A stretch of 64,000 nucleotides of DNA from Isoetes taiwanensis (lineage: Eukaryota; Streptophyta; Lycopodiopsida; Isoetales; Isoetaceae): positions 3,567,720 through 3,631,719 of the forward strand of contig JAJEKV010000075.1 of NCBI GenBank assembly GCA_021234155.1. The letters run 5' to 3'. The notes beneath the pieces were generated by a model. That model saw nothing but the letters and a program-made list of their open reading frames with translations, was not told where the DNA came from and made no database searches. Both the position numbers and the translations under genes were made by a program. This document shows positions 47,298 through 59,070 of this stretch, in pieces. Each line of letters starts with the position of its first letter. Within the stretch, counting starts at the first letter, position 1.

Positions 47298-50200
47298 ATC
47301 TTCAATTTACAGATAAAGCAAATTAAACACATGATTCCTCGTGATAAACTGATAAACGCATAGCTTACAATTGCCTTTACTGACAATCCCATTCGTAAAT
47401 CATCAATTAAATAGAATGCCAAAAGCACCTGTAAATTGAAAGATGAATTTCATAACTTAAATTTCATAAAATGCAGAAATGTTAGTGCATCTAAACCTGT
47501 GATACATTTGTAGAAAGTCTAGTCAACATGCAGACTAATACCACTTGGTAGTTGGTACCAACATGAGGAAATTCAAAGAACATACACAAATGTGAGAGAA
47601 AGAGTCACAACCAACATATTGATAAGCATAGGCCAATTTACTTGAAGTCTCCTTCATTGATCTGCAAGTTAAAGATGCAACAAAACCCATCATCATAAAC
47701 GGTATTAAACAGTATAGAGATTAAGATCATCTAACCTTCTAAAATATTCTACATAAAACAACAAAAGTTAAAAGGTGAAAACAGGTGAAAACAGTCAAGC
47801 TCATATAATGCATGGCAAGATTACCAAGTAGGATTCTAGCAGGCTGTCAAAAGCATCTATCAGAGTGAACTAGAGGTGACGATCCTGCTGACTAAGTGCA
47901 CAGTTGACTTACCATATCATGATGAAATCATCAAGGAGCAGTTTGCAGAAACATTTTGGAGCATTTAGATCTCATTCTCATTCTAAAGTTATGCCCCACT
48001 ACATAGGTTTCTGTTTCAATGTACCCATCAAATCCACACATGCACATACTTTAATTTTCTCCTTTACCCCCAGCTAATTGATATTCGCGATCAGAATGGT
48101 TGCTTTTGCCAGCGTAGAAGGCAACTTCTAAAGGAAGCCAATATTAGAGAAAAGAAGTGCAGACCAAGGTCTTCAAGAACTTAAAAAGTATTTGCAATAA
48201 TGGATAATAATATGTGGCCCAAATAAAGCTGTGAACCAGCACAGAATTTGTTCTTATGATCACGAGTTGGTTAATGTATACACTTACGATTAGACACCAT
48301 AGTTGCTTAAACTTACTGTTTGCAACATCCATAGGATAAACATGTTCCCCACTATAACTTAAAAGCAACATCATATTTGTTATTAGAGGATTAGAAATCA
48401 ATTGCCAGATTAAATAACAACAAAGCACGGCTTACATAATCAGAGAGATGAGCTGGGCAAAAATAGGACATACATGGAGGAGGTTTTGAATGTTCCGAAG
48501 ATCATGTAGGAGGAGGAATCATACGACGATCATATAACCGAGCAAATGCATCACTGTGAATCATAACAGCCAGACTTAGCTCAGAGTTCCTAGTAAACTA
48601 ACTCTAGATACTACCTTCCCCCAACGAGTAAATGGTGTGGACGTGTTGGGCTTATTGCACAGGTTTTCAAAGAAAGGCAGTGACGTGGCATATCTGATAA
48701 GAATCATTTAGCGCCACTTTGTAAATCAAGCTGCCATTAAAGAAGCTTCATGTTAGTCGAGAACAACTTGCAAACAACAATTCATTGAACAGATAATAAC
48801 GTCCTCTTAAATATTTTATGACATGCCACAAAGAACACTGTTGGAAATTATTCCTAGCCAGTATCTCTTGTTCTCGATTCCTGCTAATTCGTATCTCTAG
48901 AGGAGGAGTCCTTTATCATAATGTAATTGTAATCAACTTTCTTCTCAGCTTACCAAAATGTTACGGCGGTCCTGGTGATTGGCACCACAAAGCACACCCT
49001 CTCTCAAATCATCTTTGTCTTAATGTACCATCTACGCCATGGGCATTTCTGCATTCACAACATGATAAAAACAATTATTGTAACACCTAACAAAAAATTG
49101 ATTATGCATTCAATCTATAAAGGTTCAGACAGTGCACACAACTCTGCATCAATCATCACAAGCTTGGTATCCTTATATTTTGGGGCCAGGAGTTTTAAAT
49201 TGTTCACTATTCTGTAATAGTTTTAGCATCAGTTAACGATAATCTACAGTAATACATTTAACCGATAATCTACAGTAATACATTTAACTAGTTATAATAA
49301 GTGGATGACATCAAAAGTATAATCAATGCCACAAATAACCTTGTCAAATGCAAATGCTTAAAAGATCACCGTGCCATGAAGGAACACCCAATTGCCATGT
49401 GTAAAAATATTTTGCTTCCAAACTCCATACTGAACACCGCAAAAATTTACATTCCACGAGTTATACCAATGCTATTGACCCATAAATTAAAAAAAAAAAG
49501 GAGCTAGAACGGTAGATTCTATGTTTTCCATGGAAAGAATGCACTCCAAAGGCTTTCTTGAAAATGCTAGTCTGCTTCAAGGGAAACAACAAACCATGCA
49601 GATATCCATATGACAATAGGCTCTGTCTCGAGGATGCATCCCTTTCAAAAATCTTCCGAAAAGTCGAACGACAACCGCAATCAAGTCCGCCGGGCAAATA
49701 TTAAATCATAACAGAATTTGCTTACCGTGCACGGATCTTGACAAAATTTTTGCAGCTCCAAATTACAATATTCATGCCGAAATGCTAGCCTATGGCTTTT
49801 CGGCTACTTTAGAGCATGAAGATTTGAGTTAGAAGTGGAGATCTTGCTCTAAATCGGAATTTCTCTGCTTGTTTCAAGGTAAAAGCAGGTCTCGGACAGA
49901 CACATCAAAAATCAAACTAACAATACCAGAAAGCTGGACAAAATCGTGTATGGCCTAATAAAGAACAAGTAAACGATGAAAAAAACCCTGTCAATTCGGC
50001 CTGGATATTCACAATGGCCAGACGGATTTTTGACAAAAACACAAGATCCCAACCTTAACTTGGCCAGAGGAGCGGATCGATCGGTCGGATTTGTAACAGC
50101 GGCAGAAAAGGATCTACCTCCTCCGTCACCATTGCTGCTCCAATCGACTGAATCCCAAGGAAAGCCACAGGGGCGCCATCGTCGAATTCCATGGAGAAAT

Positions 50201-50335
50201 CGAATTGGGGCTTTTGTTGTGGGCCGTCCAAATCCGAGATGGACGGTCGAGATGAAATGCCCCAATATAAGGGTCGAGATTAAAAGCCCCAAATCAGGGG
50301 GCTGCTTGGGGTGATTCGAGGTGTCACCGTCTGCA

Positions 50336-50475
50336 CCGTCCATCTCAGAGATGGACGATCTCTACCAACATTTGAGACACTCATATAACATAGTTACGAG
50401 GTGTCACCGTCTCGACCGTCCATCTCATAGATGAACGGCCGAGATCAATCTCTACCAACATGTTGGTAGAGCTCA
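50336..50475. repeat. Palindrome pair of the dispersed repeat family
   Basis: CGTCCATCTCAGAGATGGACG at 50,339 is a perfect palindrome, and CGTCCATCTCATAGATGAACG at 50,418 is a near copy. They are followed by CTCTACCAACATGTTGGTAG, itself a 22 bp palindrome when extended to AGAG. GAGGTGTCACCGTCTCGACC precedes the second copy. Similar strings occur at 3,918-4,050 and 15,778. Confidence 0.8.
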
Positions 50476-50566
50476 TATAATTGTATATTGATGAGTGATA
50501 ACAGATATAAGAGATAAGAAAAATATAAGAGATAAGAGATATGCAAGGAAGTAAATTACTATCATA

Positions 50567-50758
50567 CTAGTAACGGGTGCCCGACGTTGCCGGTCTTTGT
50601 TAAAAATACATTAGGTTGGGGATGTTAATACTAGAAATGGGTGCCCGACGTTGTCGGGCTTTGTTCAAACTATATTAGGTTGGGGATGTTAATATTAGTA
50701 ACGGGTGCCCGACGTTGCCGGGCTTTAACAAGAATATATTAGGTTGGGGATGTTGTAT
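50567..50758 (-). repeat. Three tandem Helitron-like 3' ends, 64 bp period
   Basis: Units begin at 50,567, 50,631 and 50,695, each exactly 64 bp apart. On the minus strand each ends in a hairpin (GCCCGGCAACGTCGGGC or close variants), then ACCCGTTA or ACCCATTT, then CTAG or CTAA followed by T. This is the structure of plant Helitron 3' termini (hairpin, short spacer, CTRR, T). No Helitron 5' TC end or Rep/helicase gene was found nearby, so these are non-autonomous remnants. Confidence 0.75.
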
Positions 50759-51877
50759 TAGTGTCATTTTTGCAAAAGAGCAAAAGAATCATCAAATAAC
50801 ATTAATGCAAATGAAATTGTGCATAGGAATGTAAGATACCTAAGTCATGAGCTGCTCTTTGGAGGCAAATGCTTTATTTCAAACTTGTGATTAAGTGGAA
50901 CTCATTTAGTGTAGAATGCATGATAATTTGTATGCCTGAAATGATAATAGATTGTAGCATCATATGTATACCTGTATTGTGTCATGCATAGTTATAGTTG
51001 ATGTAGTAAAGTAACTGTTAAGAATGATAGATATGCCCATAATGTATATGTAGCTAAAAGAAGGAATAAGCATGAGATTTACAAAGGCCATATATAAAGG
51101 AAGGTCGACGTGATGCAAGATGTATCAAGCATAAGGACATTAATAAGTGTCTCTAATAGCATGTGAAATTCATTGAATCAACTGCCTTGAATGCAAGATT
51201 ATGACGACTAGTTGTCTTTATAGAAAGGGAGTATGGGCATAATGTAAATCATCGATAGGAAATGTTGCAGTGTCTTGGAAGCCTGAGGCTTGGTAGTATA
51301 ACAAACTTATTTGATGTTGTTATGAAGTATAAGGCTATTTGTCTATTGAAGTGGAAGTAAGAGTTGGATGACCATGGAAACAATTTAGAAACTTTTGTAA
51401 ACACCAATCTTAAATCATAAACGCAAGGGAAAGATATAAAGACATCAAAGTATTCAATGAAAAGGAGGATGCTAAAGTATGATGGTTTGTTGTTAAAGAT
51501 TTTGCATGGAGCATTTCCTTCTGTTAAAGTACAAATTGGTAGTTGTTCCATGCTGCGTTTGCGTTGCCAAGCATATTGTAAAAAACAATTTATGAGCATG
51601 GTAGTACATTGGTGTTTTTGTTTTTACATGTCAAAGATGTATCTGGAAACACAGGAATACATGAACTTCGTAAAAGGCGCTCTATGTAGTGTTGCAGTAT
51701 GAGGCAGAAGAAAGAAATCAAGGCAGTTCATGATAAGAACGGAGTTTGCTTCATTAAGAACAGCTGCGTTTGAAGAGAAGATGGAGTCATATCCGAGGCA
51801 AATCAATTATGATGTACGGCCTTTGTAGTAATGTTCTTGTGGAGACATTGGAGGCATGCAAAGTAAACATTGTTAAT

Positions 51878-52045
51878 AATATTCAAATGTAGAGTAATGT
51901 AAAGTGTATATGCATTAAGTGAAACACTTGTATCACCCGATTTTGAACGCCTCTTTACGTTGATAATATTCAAATGTCGAGTAATGTAAAGCATATGTGC
52001 ATTAAGTGAAACACTTGTATCACCGGATTTTGAACGCCTCTTTTG
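51878..52045. repeat. Two-copy tandem duplication of about 86 bp
   Basis: AATATTCAAATGTAGAGTAA at 51,878 and AATATTCAAATGTCGAGTAA near 51,965 start two copies. They share TGCATTAAGTGAAACACTTG and TTTTGAACGCCTCTTT. Confidence 0.85.
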
Positions 52046-53560
52046 ATGCCCTTGTTGCGATATATAAGATTAACCAGATGAGGAATGGCGTAGGAAAGAA
52101 TGTCCATATAAGTCCTGAAAATGAAAGATTGCTCCTATAGAAGTTTTATAATTTGGTATAGAGTAAGCAGCTATGCAACCTTAAGTTGGCAAAACAATAA
52201 CAACAATATGTTTTGTTGAGTGGTAAGGTGGCTGAACATAGGTATCCAACAATGCCTCTAGAAAATATGCAATGGCTAGAAGATGCATGGATCTTATGTA
52301 TGCATGGATCTCCAAACTTCGGAGTTTGGAGATCTTAAAGAACGTTAGGTTTTGTCTAGCTTCAGCATCACCTGTTCTCTCTAGTTTGAAGCACATTCTA
52401 CAACTAAAAAGATTCAAAGAGAAGAGAACATTAGAGCAATATATCGAAGGTAGAACATCAATCACATTTATCCGATCTTTAAAGGAAATGATCCTTCATT
52501 TAATTCTAAGTCTACACATTAGAGCATGCAAACACAGGTGAAATGATGGAATAACAGCACAATCAGTAAATCAGAGCTTGAACATGTGAGAATAGACATG
52601 TTTGCTAGCAAATTTCGAAAAAGATTTAGCTCACATCCATAGAACAATAACTTGATTATTGTTCAAGAATCCAAACCAATGATGGTAGTCCTTCCTGGCT
52701 ATCTAGGAAAAGAGAATATTGTCCATTACCTTGACCCTTTGGAACTTGATGGCATCTCCAGTTGCACAATGCTTGAAATTGGTTGCAAAAATACTTAGAC
52801 AATGACCATAAAAGCCATACTGGTTGTGCTACGACCCTTTGTGAAACAATTGAGAAGACTATTCTTGACGTACACAAAGTTAATACAAATAGAGAATGTC
52901 ACTCCCTAGAAGTTGTATCTCATATTTGCTAAGTTGTTGTGTTTTGCTGCAAGGATGTACACCTGAAGCATGGCACAATATTGCCTCATTGTCCAAATAG
53001 AGCAAAAGACGTACGATTTTTACTCAAATCATTGGCACAAAATATGAAGATTACCTGGAATACAAGAGAAGGGGTTCAAGTGAGGAAGCGAGCTTGAAGC
53101 TCAAAAGTCTTTTAAATTTAGAATACTGACCTTGCATGTTCATTGTCCAAGCCTGTAAAATCATTTAATGATATAAGATGCCAAATGTTCTTGCTTTACT
53201 TACGTATTCTGACACACAATGGAAATGGGGTAATTAGCTTCAAGGGTTAATGAGCTATGATGCAGCAGACAGTAGACAATATGCCTAGAACATCTTATTT
53301 GGGAGCATCCTACAAATCTGAACCAACTGCTAAACATCTCCAAATTCAAGCTGTATTTATAACAGTCATCGCACTGTCATATGCTTGCGTCATGATCATA
53401 AGTGAAGCAAAACTGCCTATGTTGCCTCGAAGATGATATCAAGGTACCTTAGTCTTGGCCAACTATATGTATTCCAGTGTGCTGGCAGAAGACACTCAGT
53501 GCATTGAGTGTTATATACTTGCTGGATTGAGTGCCAAGAGATCCACATCATATGCTTATA
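52046..53560. other. Gene-free stretch
   Basis: Only short interrupted frames are seen (for example 52,272-52,541 on the plus strand, 52,656-52,877 on the minus strand). No family was recognised. A 12-base inverted string CTCCAAACTTCGGAGTTTGGAG forms a hairpin at 52,310-52,333. Confidence 0.5.
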
Positions 53561-53574
53561 TCAGCTGTCAGATA

Positions 53575-53875
53575 ATATGATGAGCAAGAGGGTCCCCTCC
53601 ACCTCCATGTTCAGTGATCCAGTCCTCTATTCGATCAATATATAGCCCAACAACATGGGAAAGAATCGATGGTGTAGAAATCTCAGGCTTAGCTATCAGA
53701 AAAGTATCCTTACGCTTAGCAATGCCTTATATTTGCTTGTATCTTTTGTCTTCATTGTACCTTCTTCAACTTTTAATGTAGGATTCTTTGTATTTTCTTC
53801 AAGTTTGTAAGCATGATCTACATTCTCAGAATCTGTGTAGTGATGCATGTCCATAACATCATCACTTATAAGGCA
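53575..53875 (-). pseudogene. Unidentified coding remnant at a LINE insertion site
   Basis: On the minus strand one frame reads DDVMDMHHYTDSENVDHAYK up to a stop, and the next frame continues AKPEISTPSILSHVVGLYID and RIEDWITEHGGGGDPLAHH. The composition is that of a real protein C-terminus with one frame change. The LINE tail at 53,878 lies directly upstream, so the insertion may have hit this gene. Family not recognised. Confidence 0.35.
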
Positions 53876-53877
53876 AA

Positions 53878-54860
53878 TAAGATAAGATAAGATAAGATAA
53901 GATGAATTTTTACGTCCACGGGAACCCAACGGGTTATGGGATGGCACATGCAAGGACAACAACCCATCTAAAACCTGGGGACTAGGCCCCATCACCAAAC
54001 ACAATAACCATATATTAAAATACTACCAAGAAGAAGATAATGCTAATGCTAGTGGTAATTTTATGCTTCTAAAATTATCTAGACATAGCCAGTCCAAGGA
54101 TTAGAAGGCCATTTATTTAGAATAATTGTTGCGCCTCCCCTGTACACTGCCCATTTCTTTTGCAGGCGGACTGCCCTCACCTTGCAGAGCTCCTCCTTAC
54201 GGTTACACAATTGAAGAGGGGAGAGGTCCTCCCGTACTGAGAAACTAGTCCCTCTAAGATGGTTTCCATGATGAAGAACCTGTAAGCGGCTAAGAGTGTC
54301 TTGAAACCGAACCAAAAGATGGCGAGGACGATCAGGTCTTGCCGCTCCCACCCTAGTAGTGGAGACAACTCCACCAACCTTCACATGCATGACATCAGTG
54401 AAAAAATGCAAAGCCGCATCCATATCAGAATGGGCATCACCTTATGCCTCTGCAACCCTTATAATACGCAAGTTCAGGCTCCTGGTAATAGAAGATACTG
54501 AGACAGCCTGCTCATGTCTGCTAGTTCGACACTGCGACTCCTGGTCCCATTGGGATTGTGAAGATGTCTGTACGCCCACCTCAACATGTTCCCTTTCCAA
54601 TGTTTGCACTTCCGCTTCGACACAATGTTTCTTCTGTGGCTGTAATTCTGTATCTAGTGTCTGTACTGAGGCATTACTTGTGCCCACATTAGCTATAGCA
54701 GAATTAGCACGCAGGTCTGGAGGAGTATTTGTAATCTCCTCTAAAGCAGATCCAAAAGATTCGTTAACATTCAGGGCGCACCCATTTTTAAAACCTCAGA
54801 CCAGAACTAAGGTCTTATATAACACATGCGACATTTTAGCTAAACACTAAGAAAGGAAAA
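53878..54860 (-). mobile_element. ORF1-only L1-like retroelement with (TTATC)n tail
   Basis: The minus-strand element ends in five to six TTATC units at 53,878-53,903, as expected for a LINE-type 3' tail. About 170 bp before the tail lies the stop of an L1 ORF1-like gene (54,079). Between them is only a short 3' region (GGTTTTAGATGGGTTGTTGT and neighbours), with no trace of the endonuclease/reverse transcriptase ORF2. The element thus seems to be an ORF1 plus 3' UTR form. The 5' end is not defined; 54,861-55,560 could be its 5' leader. Confidence 0.65.
54079..54850 (-). pseudogene. L1-like ORF1 protein (RNA-binding), broken
   Basis: The N-terminal part (54,850-54,442) is polar and rich in Q, E and S (SVQTLDTELQPQKKHCVEAE), as in an ORF1 coiled-coil region. 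It continues RSLNLRIIRVAEA to an in-frame TAA. The core follows: DMDAALHFFTDVMHVKVGG, RPRHLLVRFQD, REDLSPLQLCNRKEELCKVR. The PRH(L/I).VRF motif and the later DLS...R pattern are those of the L1 ORF1p RRM and C-terminal domain, which coat LINE RNA. One stop and one small shift break the frame. Confidence 0.72.
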
Positions 54861-55938
54861 AGCTTCATGATTGAGAGCCTCCCCGACATCCAACTGCATG
54901 AAAACAACCTACACATAAAAAAGAAAAGAAAAACACTAGCACTAAATATAGAAAACTGCCAAGAAGTACTAAAGTCTTGCCAAAATTTTCAAGAAAACTC
55001 GTCAGAAAGAAAAATTCCGTTGCATCATTACTCATGATGCCAAAAACCCTAGCGCCAAAAGCAAAATGCCAAAAAAAATGAAAGCAAAAAACCTCAGAAA
55101 TTTTGCTAAAGACACTCCAGTAAAATATCGTTGTGCCTTCAAATCGCCGCTATTGCAATAATAATAGAGCAAGAAACAATGGTAGATTCAAAATTATTGA
55201 AATCTAACTCGAGATTTAGTTAAAAAAATGTGTAGCGACTCACCTTAGCTGCAAAAATGTCGTAGCTTCTTCATAGCGCCATAGCTAATGCCGGAAGAAC
55301 TTGTTGTACAAAGGGAGGAAAGAAAATGACAAGGAAGAGAAACATGAAGAATTTTGCCACATCAACGCCACATTCCCAGAAAAATTGCCACAAGAACATT
55401 CACTTTGCGAGAATGTTGCCCTCATGAAGCGTTGCTACCTGGACAAGTGAGAATATTGTGAGAATGTTGCCCTCGTGAAGTGTTGCCCTCGAGAATGTTG
55501 CCACTTGGACATTCATATTGCGAGATGTTGTCCTCGTGAAGCAACCCCTTGGGAACCATTGTTTAATCTTGTTTATAAATTGTGTCTAGTCCAGTCTTGC
55601 AAAAAACCCTCAAGTAGCATTAAGAACATCATAAGATAAGAAATGGGAAAAAAAAAGCATCCCTGTGTTCAAGCTGAGCTACAAACAGAACCATCATCAA
55701 GCTATTTACGGCGGGACATGCGGCCTTAGAGGTGGAGAACTAAATTTTTTTAATATACTGGGCTTGCAAAATCTCAACAAATATTCATTCGCCTTACAGG
55801 ATTTCAGTCACATGATTTAAAGAGCTGAATACCTCTCGGATATTTGACTTACAGAATAGGCATATGGATTTGCTAGTCCGAATACCTCCTTGTGCCAGAT
55901 ACACCCCTCCCCCCACCCCACCCTTTTTTTTTTTTTAA
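54861..55938. other. Non-coding stretch with a short direct repeat
   Basis: Between 55,390 and 55,540 the unit GAGAATGTTGCCCTC(G/A)TGAAG and truncated variants recur about five times. A pyrimidine/purine-biased run (CCCCTCCCCCCACCCCACCC then 14-16 T) lies at 55,907-55,936, just before local duplication copy A. No gene is seen. Confidence 0.6.
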
Positions 55939-56149
55939 TATGTATGCTTATTGCTGCACCTTACTAGCATTGTTCCCTAATGGCGGCAATATGAATGATC
56001 ATATTTGATCCAATAACATTCATGTGTTCAAGTTAGGACCATAATGGATATTTGGATTTGGGTAAATTGTATAGCTATATATATTTACCATGAAAACTTA
56101 CTGGGTCCTTATTTACTAGTAATATTACACTTTCGTAGGTTATGGGAAA

Positions 56150-56471
56150 GGGTGAAAGCATGCTAGGGTGTACCATCTAAAGTACTTTTTAGGGAGTGCA
56201 AAACTACCCAGAAAAGTACCCAACACTGGGTACTGGGAACTTGCATAAATGCCACAATAAATAATAAGTTTGAGAGTTAATTCATTTATTTTAGTCTCTA
56301 ATAGTATTGTTATCCTCTGGTACTATAGATTGGCATGTTACTGACCTTCAATTCAAAAAATTTCGATCGATTTTAATGGAAAGAAAAAACAGAAAGTACC
56401 AGTTTTAAAAGTACCCAGTGTAGGTACTTTTGAGGGTTCCAAAAGTGGTACACCGTAGCATGCTTTTACCC
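56150..56471. mobile_element. MITE with 26 bp terminal inverted repeats
   Basis: It starts GGGTGAAAGCATGCTAGGGT and ends with the inverse, read on the other strand as GGGTAAAAGCATGCTACGGT. The flanks are GAAA on both sides, a possible 4 bp target duplication. Copy B has the uninterrupted sequence TTATGGGAAAATCCCTAAAC at this place. Internal inverted repeats (GTACTTTT, GTACCCAGTG) strengthen the fold. There is no coding capacity. The superfamily is not clear from termini alone. Confidence 0.85.
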
Positions 56472-56499
56472 GAAAACCCCTTTTTTCCTTAACCAAAAC

Positions 56500-56881
56500 T
56501 TGGCCTGTTGCCAGTTACATGTTATTGAAGATGAAAGTCATACTCTTCTAAGTTGCCCTGCTTTTGAGATAGTCCAGAATCATTTTTTGACCTTAGCATT
56601 CCATTCCACGCTTCCACAACTTCTCAGAGCACCATCTGTGCATGACTTGGCATTATACATACTTGAGGTTCTAGATAAACATCTGCAATTACTGAGCCCT
56701 CAGTAGTCATTATCTCCGCTTGTCTAGTATCATCATTACTGCAAAGGTTTTTCCCTTGAAAACCTTTCGAGGCAGAGGTTTTTTAATCCTAGTAGTAATG
56801 ATTGTACTAGCCCATTGTATGGGTCCCATGACCTATTGGTCTCCATGGACGTTAAAAAAACTATTCTATTCTATTCTATTC
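56500..56881 (+). mobile_element. 3' end of an L1-like LINE, (CTATT)n tail
   Basis: A short frame to 56,706 reads ACCQLHVIEDESHTLLSCPA, the zinc-knuckle-like C-terminus typical of plant LINE ORF2 (C..C...EDE.H.L..C). The 3' UTR has a hairpin-rich part (GGTTTTTCCCTTGAAAACC) and ends in CTATTCTATTCTATTCT. It is cut at the 5' side directly after AACTTGGC, and copy B shows AACTTGGC joined to TCTCCATCTTTATG without it. This is a strongly 5'-truncated insertion. Confidence 0.8.
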
Positions 56882-58570
56882 TCCATCTTTATGAATGGAG
56901 ACCGCTATTATCAGTTTAGCATAAGCAAAGATTTGATAGGTGCTGCCCAAGGTCTTATGGCAGATCATATTCATGTAAGGGGGCTGTCTTGACTATTTTT
57001 CTCGGTGATCACGACATTCCTTTTGCCCTCTTGTGAGAATTAAAACTCAGATGGGGTGTTGCACAGCATATTCCCGAGGAGTGCAGGGGCATGGGATCTT
57101 GTATGCAAAGCACGGCTATGGCCATCGCATAAAGAAAATTATATGAAGCTTCCCATTTTCTGGGTAGCTCAAACGTATGGTGTCTTGGGACTGATAATGA
57201 GTTTAACCAGATATCACAATGCATTTTTCATTATTGTCAAGAAAAATAGCTGGTAGTAGAGTAAGGGATCTGCTATAACGTAAATGCACAAGGAAGATAG
57301 ACTTATAACAGTCTCAAACCTTATGTTAGAGCAGGAAAATTATCTTAGCGTCTAAAAGCTTAAAACTATATTTATGGTGCTAGTAAATCAAGTAACTCTT
57401 GCTGTAAATGCATGACAGATTTATGAGTTATGATTCCATATTTAATACATGTTTTTTGCCTAAACGATTGAATAGAGATTAGTATCTTGGGTTGTAAATG
57501 TCCATAACTGTATGTTTCTTCTCTAAACAATGTATATTAAAGCATTTTTTTTTTTTATATTAAAGGATTTTTGCCTTTGCTTACTATTATTATTGAAATC
57601 ATGTTGAGTTAGATCTCTCTCTTGTGTGTAAATTAGTTTTATATCTTATTGTGCTCGTTTTTGGGCATGGTTAACAACCGAAAATCCTAAGGTACCTTTT
57701 GGCCCCGTGCATTTTTACCCAGTCTATGGCTAATAATGTATTGATTGGCTAATAATGTATTGGTTGGCTTCTCTTCTTAATATTTTCCTTTGTCCACTAG
57801 GTCTTAGATGAGCAAGGAATTTGGCATCAGAAGACTACTTTGTCAAGGAAAGACTGAAGAAGTTCAAATATCTACACGTACATGGATGTGTCCAAACCTT
57901 TTGGAATCTATTACTTAGATACAAGGTTTGAGTTTGCACGTTAAATAAGCTGCTAAGGTACCTTATTAATTTTTGAGGTTCTACAAGCTATTACAACATG
58001 TTTTGACTAAGAATTTTTGGAGAGAAGGTACTAGTCTCTCACATAAACCAGTAACATCTTGAAGATCTACTAAAATATAGAGCCTTATACCTTATATCTG
58101 TATCTTGATGCTTGTTTATCTTGTTCTAATTCGGCCGCTTTGGCTTAAAAGTGAAATTCTTTTGAAGAATATGCCATGACAAAGCTGGCAACACACTGAT
58201 GAATCATTTTTTCCAGATATATATTGTTACAAATGGAAAAGCTGCTACATATAGCTGGTTTTTAAACTTAAGCACTTCTTTTGTGCTCATTATATTCTGA
58301 CTTAAATGCACAATGGGTCTCTAGTTTGCATTGACTGGAAGTCTTATTGCACATATAAGGTTTTTCGAACCATAGGCCTCTGGTCTAGCTTGTATCTTAT
58401 TTGCTGATTCCGAATAAAATTCATGGTACATTGGTAGAATAGGAATAAAATATTTTTCCTACATGGTCCTTTAATGGTAATTAGCTTTAAATGACACATT
58501 TTAGTCTGAAAACATCTTTAAATTGTAAAGGATAAAACATTGATCTTCCGTGGACTTTCTAAGATTGATT

Positions 58571-59070
58571 TAATAATAATAATAATAATTGTATTGATCT
58601 TGCCCTTTGGACCTTGAAGGTCACGAGGCAGCAATTTACAGTGTCTGATCATAGACTTAACAGAAAAGAACGATGTGAGTCTATATCCTTGATGTATCTA
58701 CCAAGGTTATAAGGCTCCATCTCAAGTATCCCATGTAAATGTACAAGATTTATGTTGTGTCTATCTCTGATATGTGAGTATTCAGGACATTCAAGTAAAA
58801 CATGTCCTTCGTCCTCCATGACTCCCAATGTGCAAAAAGAGCAGAGTCTGCTCTCTCTCGGGATCCCAGCCCATCTACCTGTTTCAGACATGAGACGATG
58901 CGAGCTTGTCCGGTATCTGGCCACCACATGCTTCATATGTCTCGAGATGTTTGACAACAGGTAATCAGGTTCCGTGTACATCACCAATTGATTTATGTCT
59001 TCAATATACTTCTGCATTCTACTCCCTTTTGAGTGCCATAACCGGTTGATTGCCAATTCTTGGACCAAAT
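58571..59070 (-). mobile_element. 3' end of an L1-like LINE, (TTA)n tail
   Basis: The minus-strand frame 59,068-58,649 reads ARYRTSSHRLMSETGRWAG and then CSFCTLGVMEDEGHVLLEC, the conserved end of plant LINE ORF2 (C..C then H....C). It ends in a stop, a short 3' UTR and TTATTATTATTATTATTA. Endonuclease and reverse transcriptase domains are absent, so this is a 5'-truncated copy; its 5' edge is not sharply defined and could extend towards 59,315. Confidence 0.82.

Larger units (their letters stand above)
46345..51650. repeat. Segmental duplication, copy 2
   Basis: This is a direct-orientation copy of 1-5,205, about 46 kb away. It starts around TTGGAATTCTAAAAAAAGAA and ends near GTTTTTACATGTCAAAGATG. 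It is slightly longer than copy 1, with better preserved Helitron ends and one better preserved coding exon pair (46,900-47,297). The region 46,064-46,344 between the foldback and this copy shows no gene. Confidence 0.9.

Noticed and set aside
49912-50343. 143-codon minus-strand open frame
   Set aside because: The matching part of copy 1 is not open, composition is irregular and it overlaps dispersed palindromic repeats. It could hide a first exon but I see no support.
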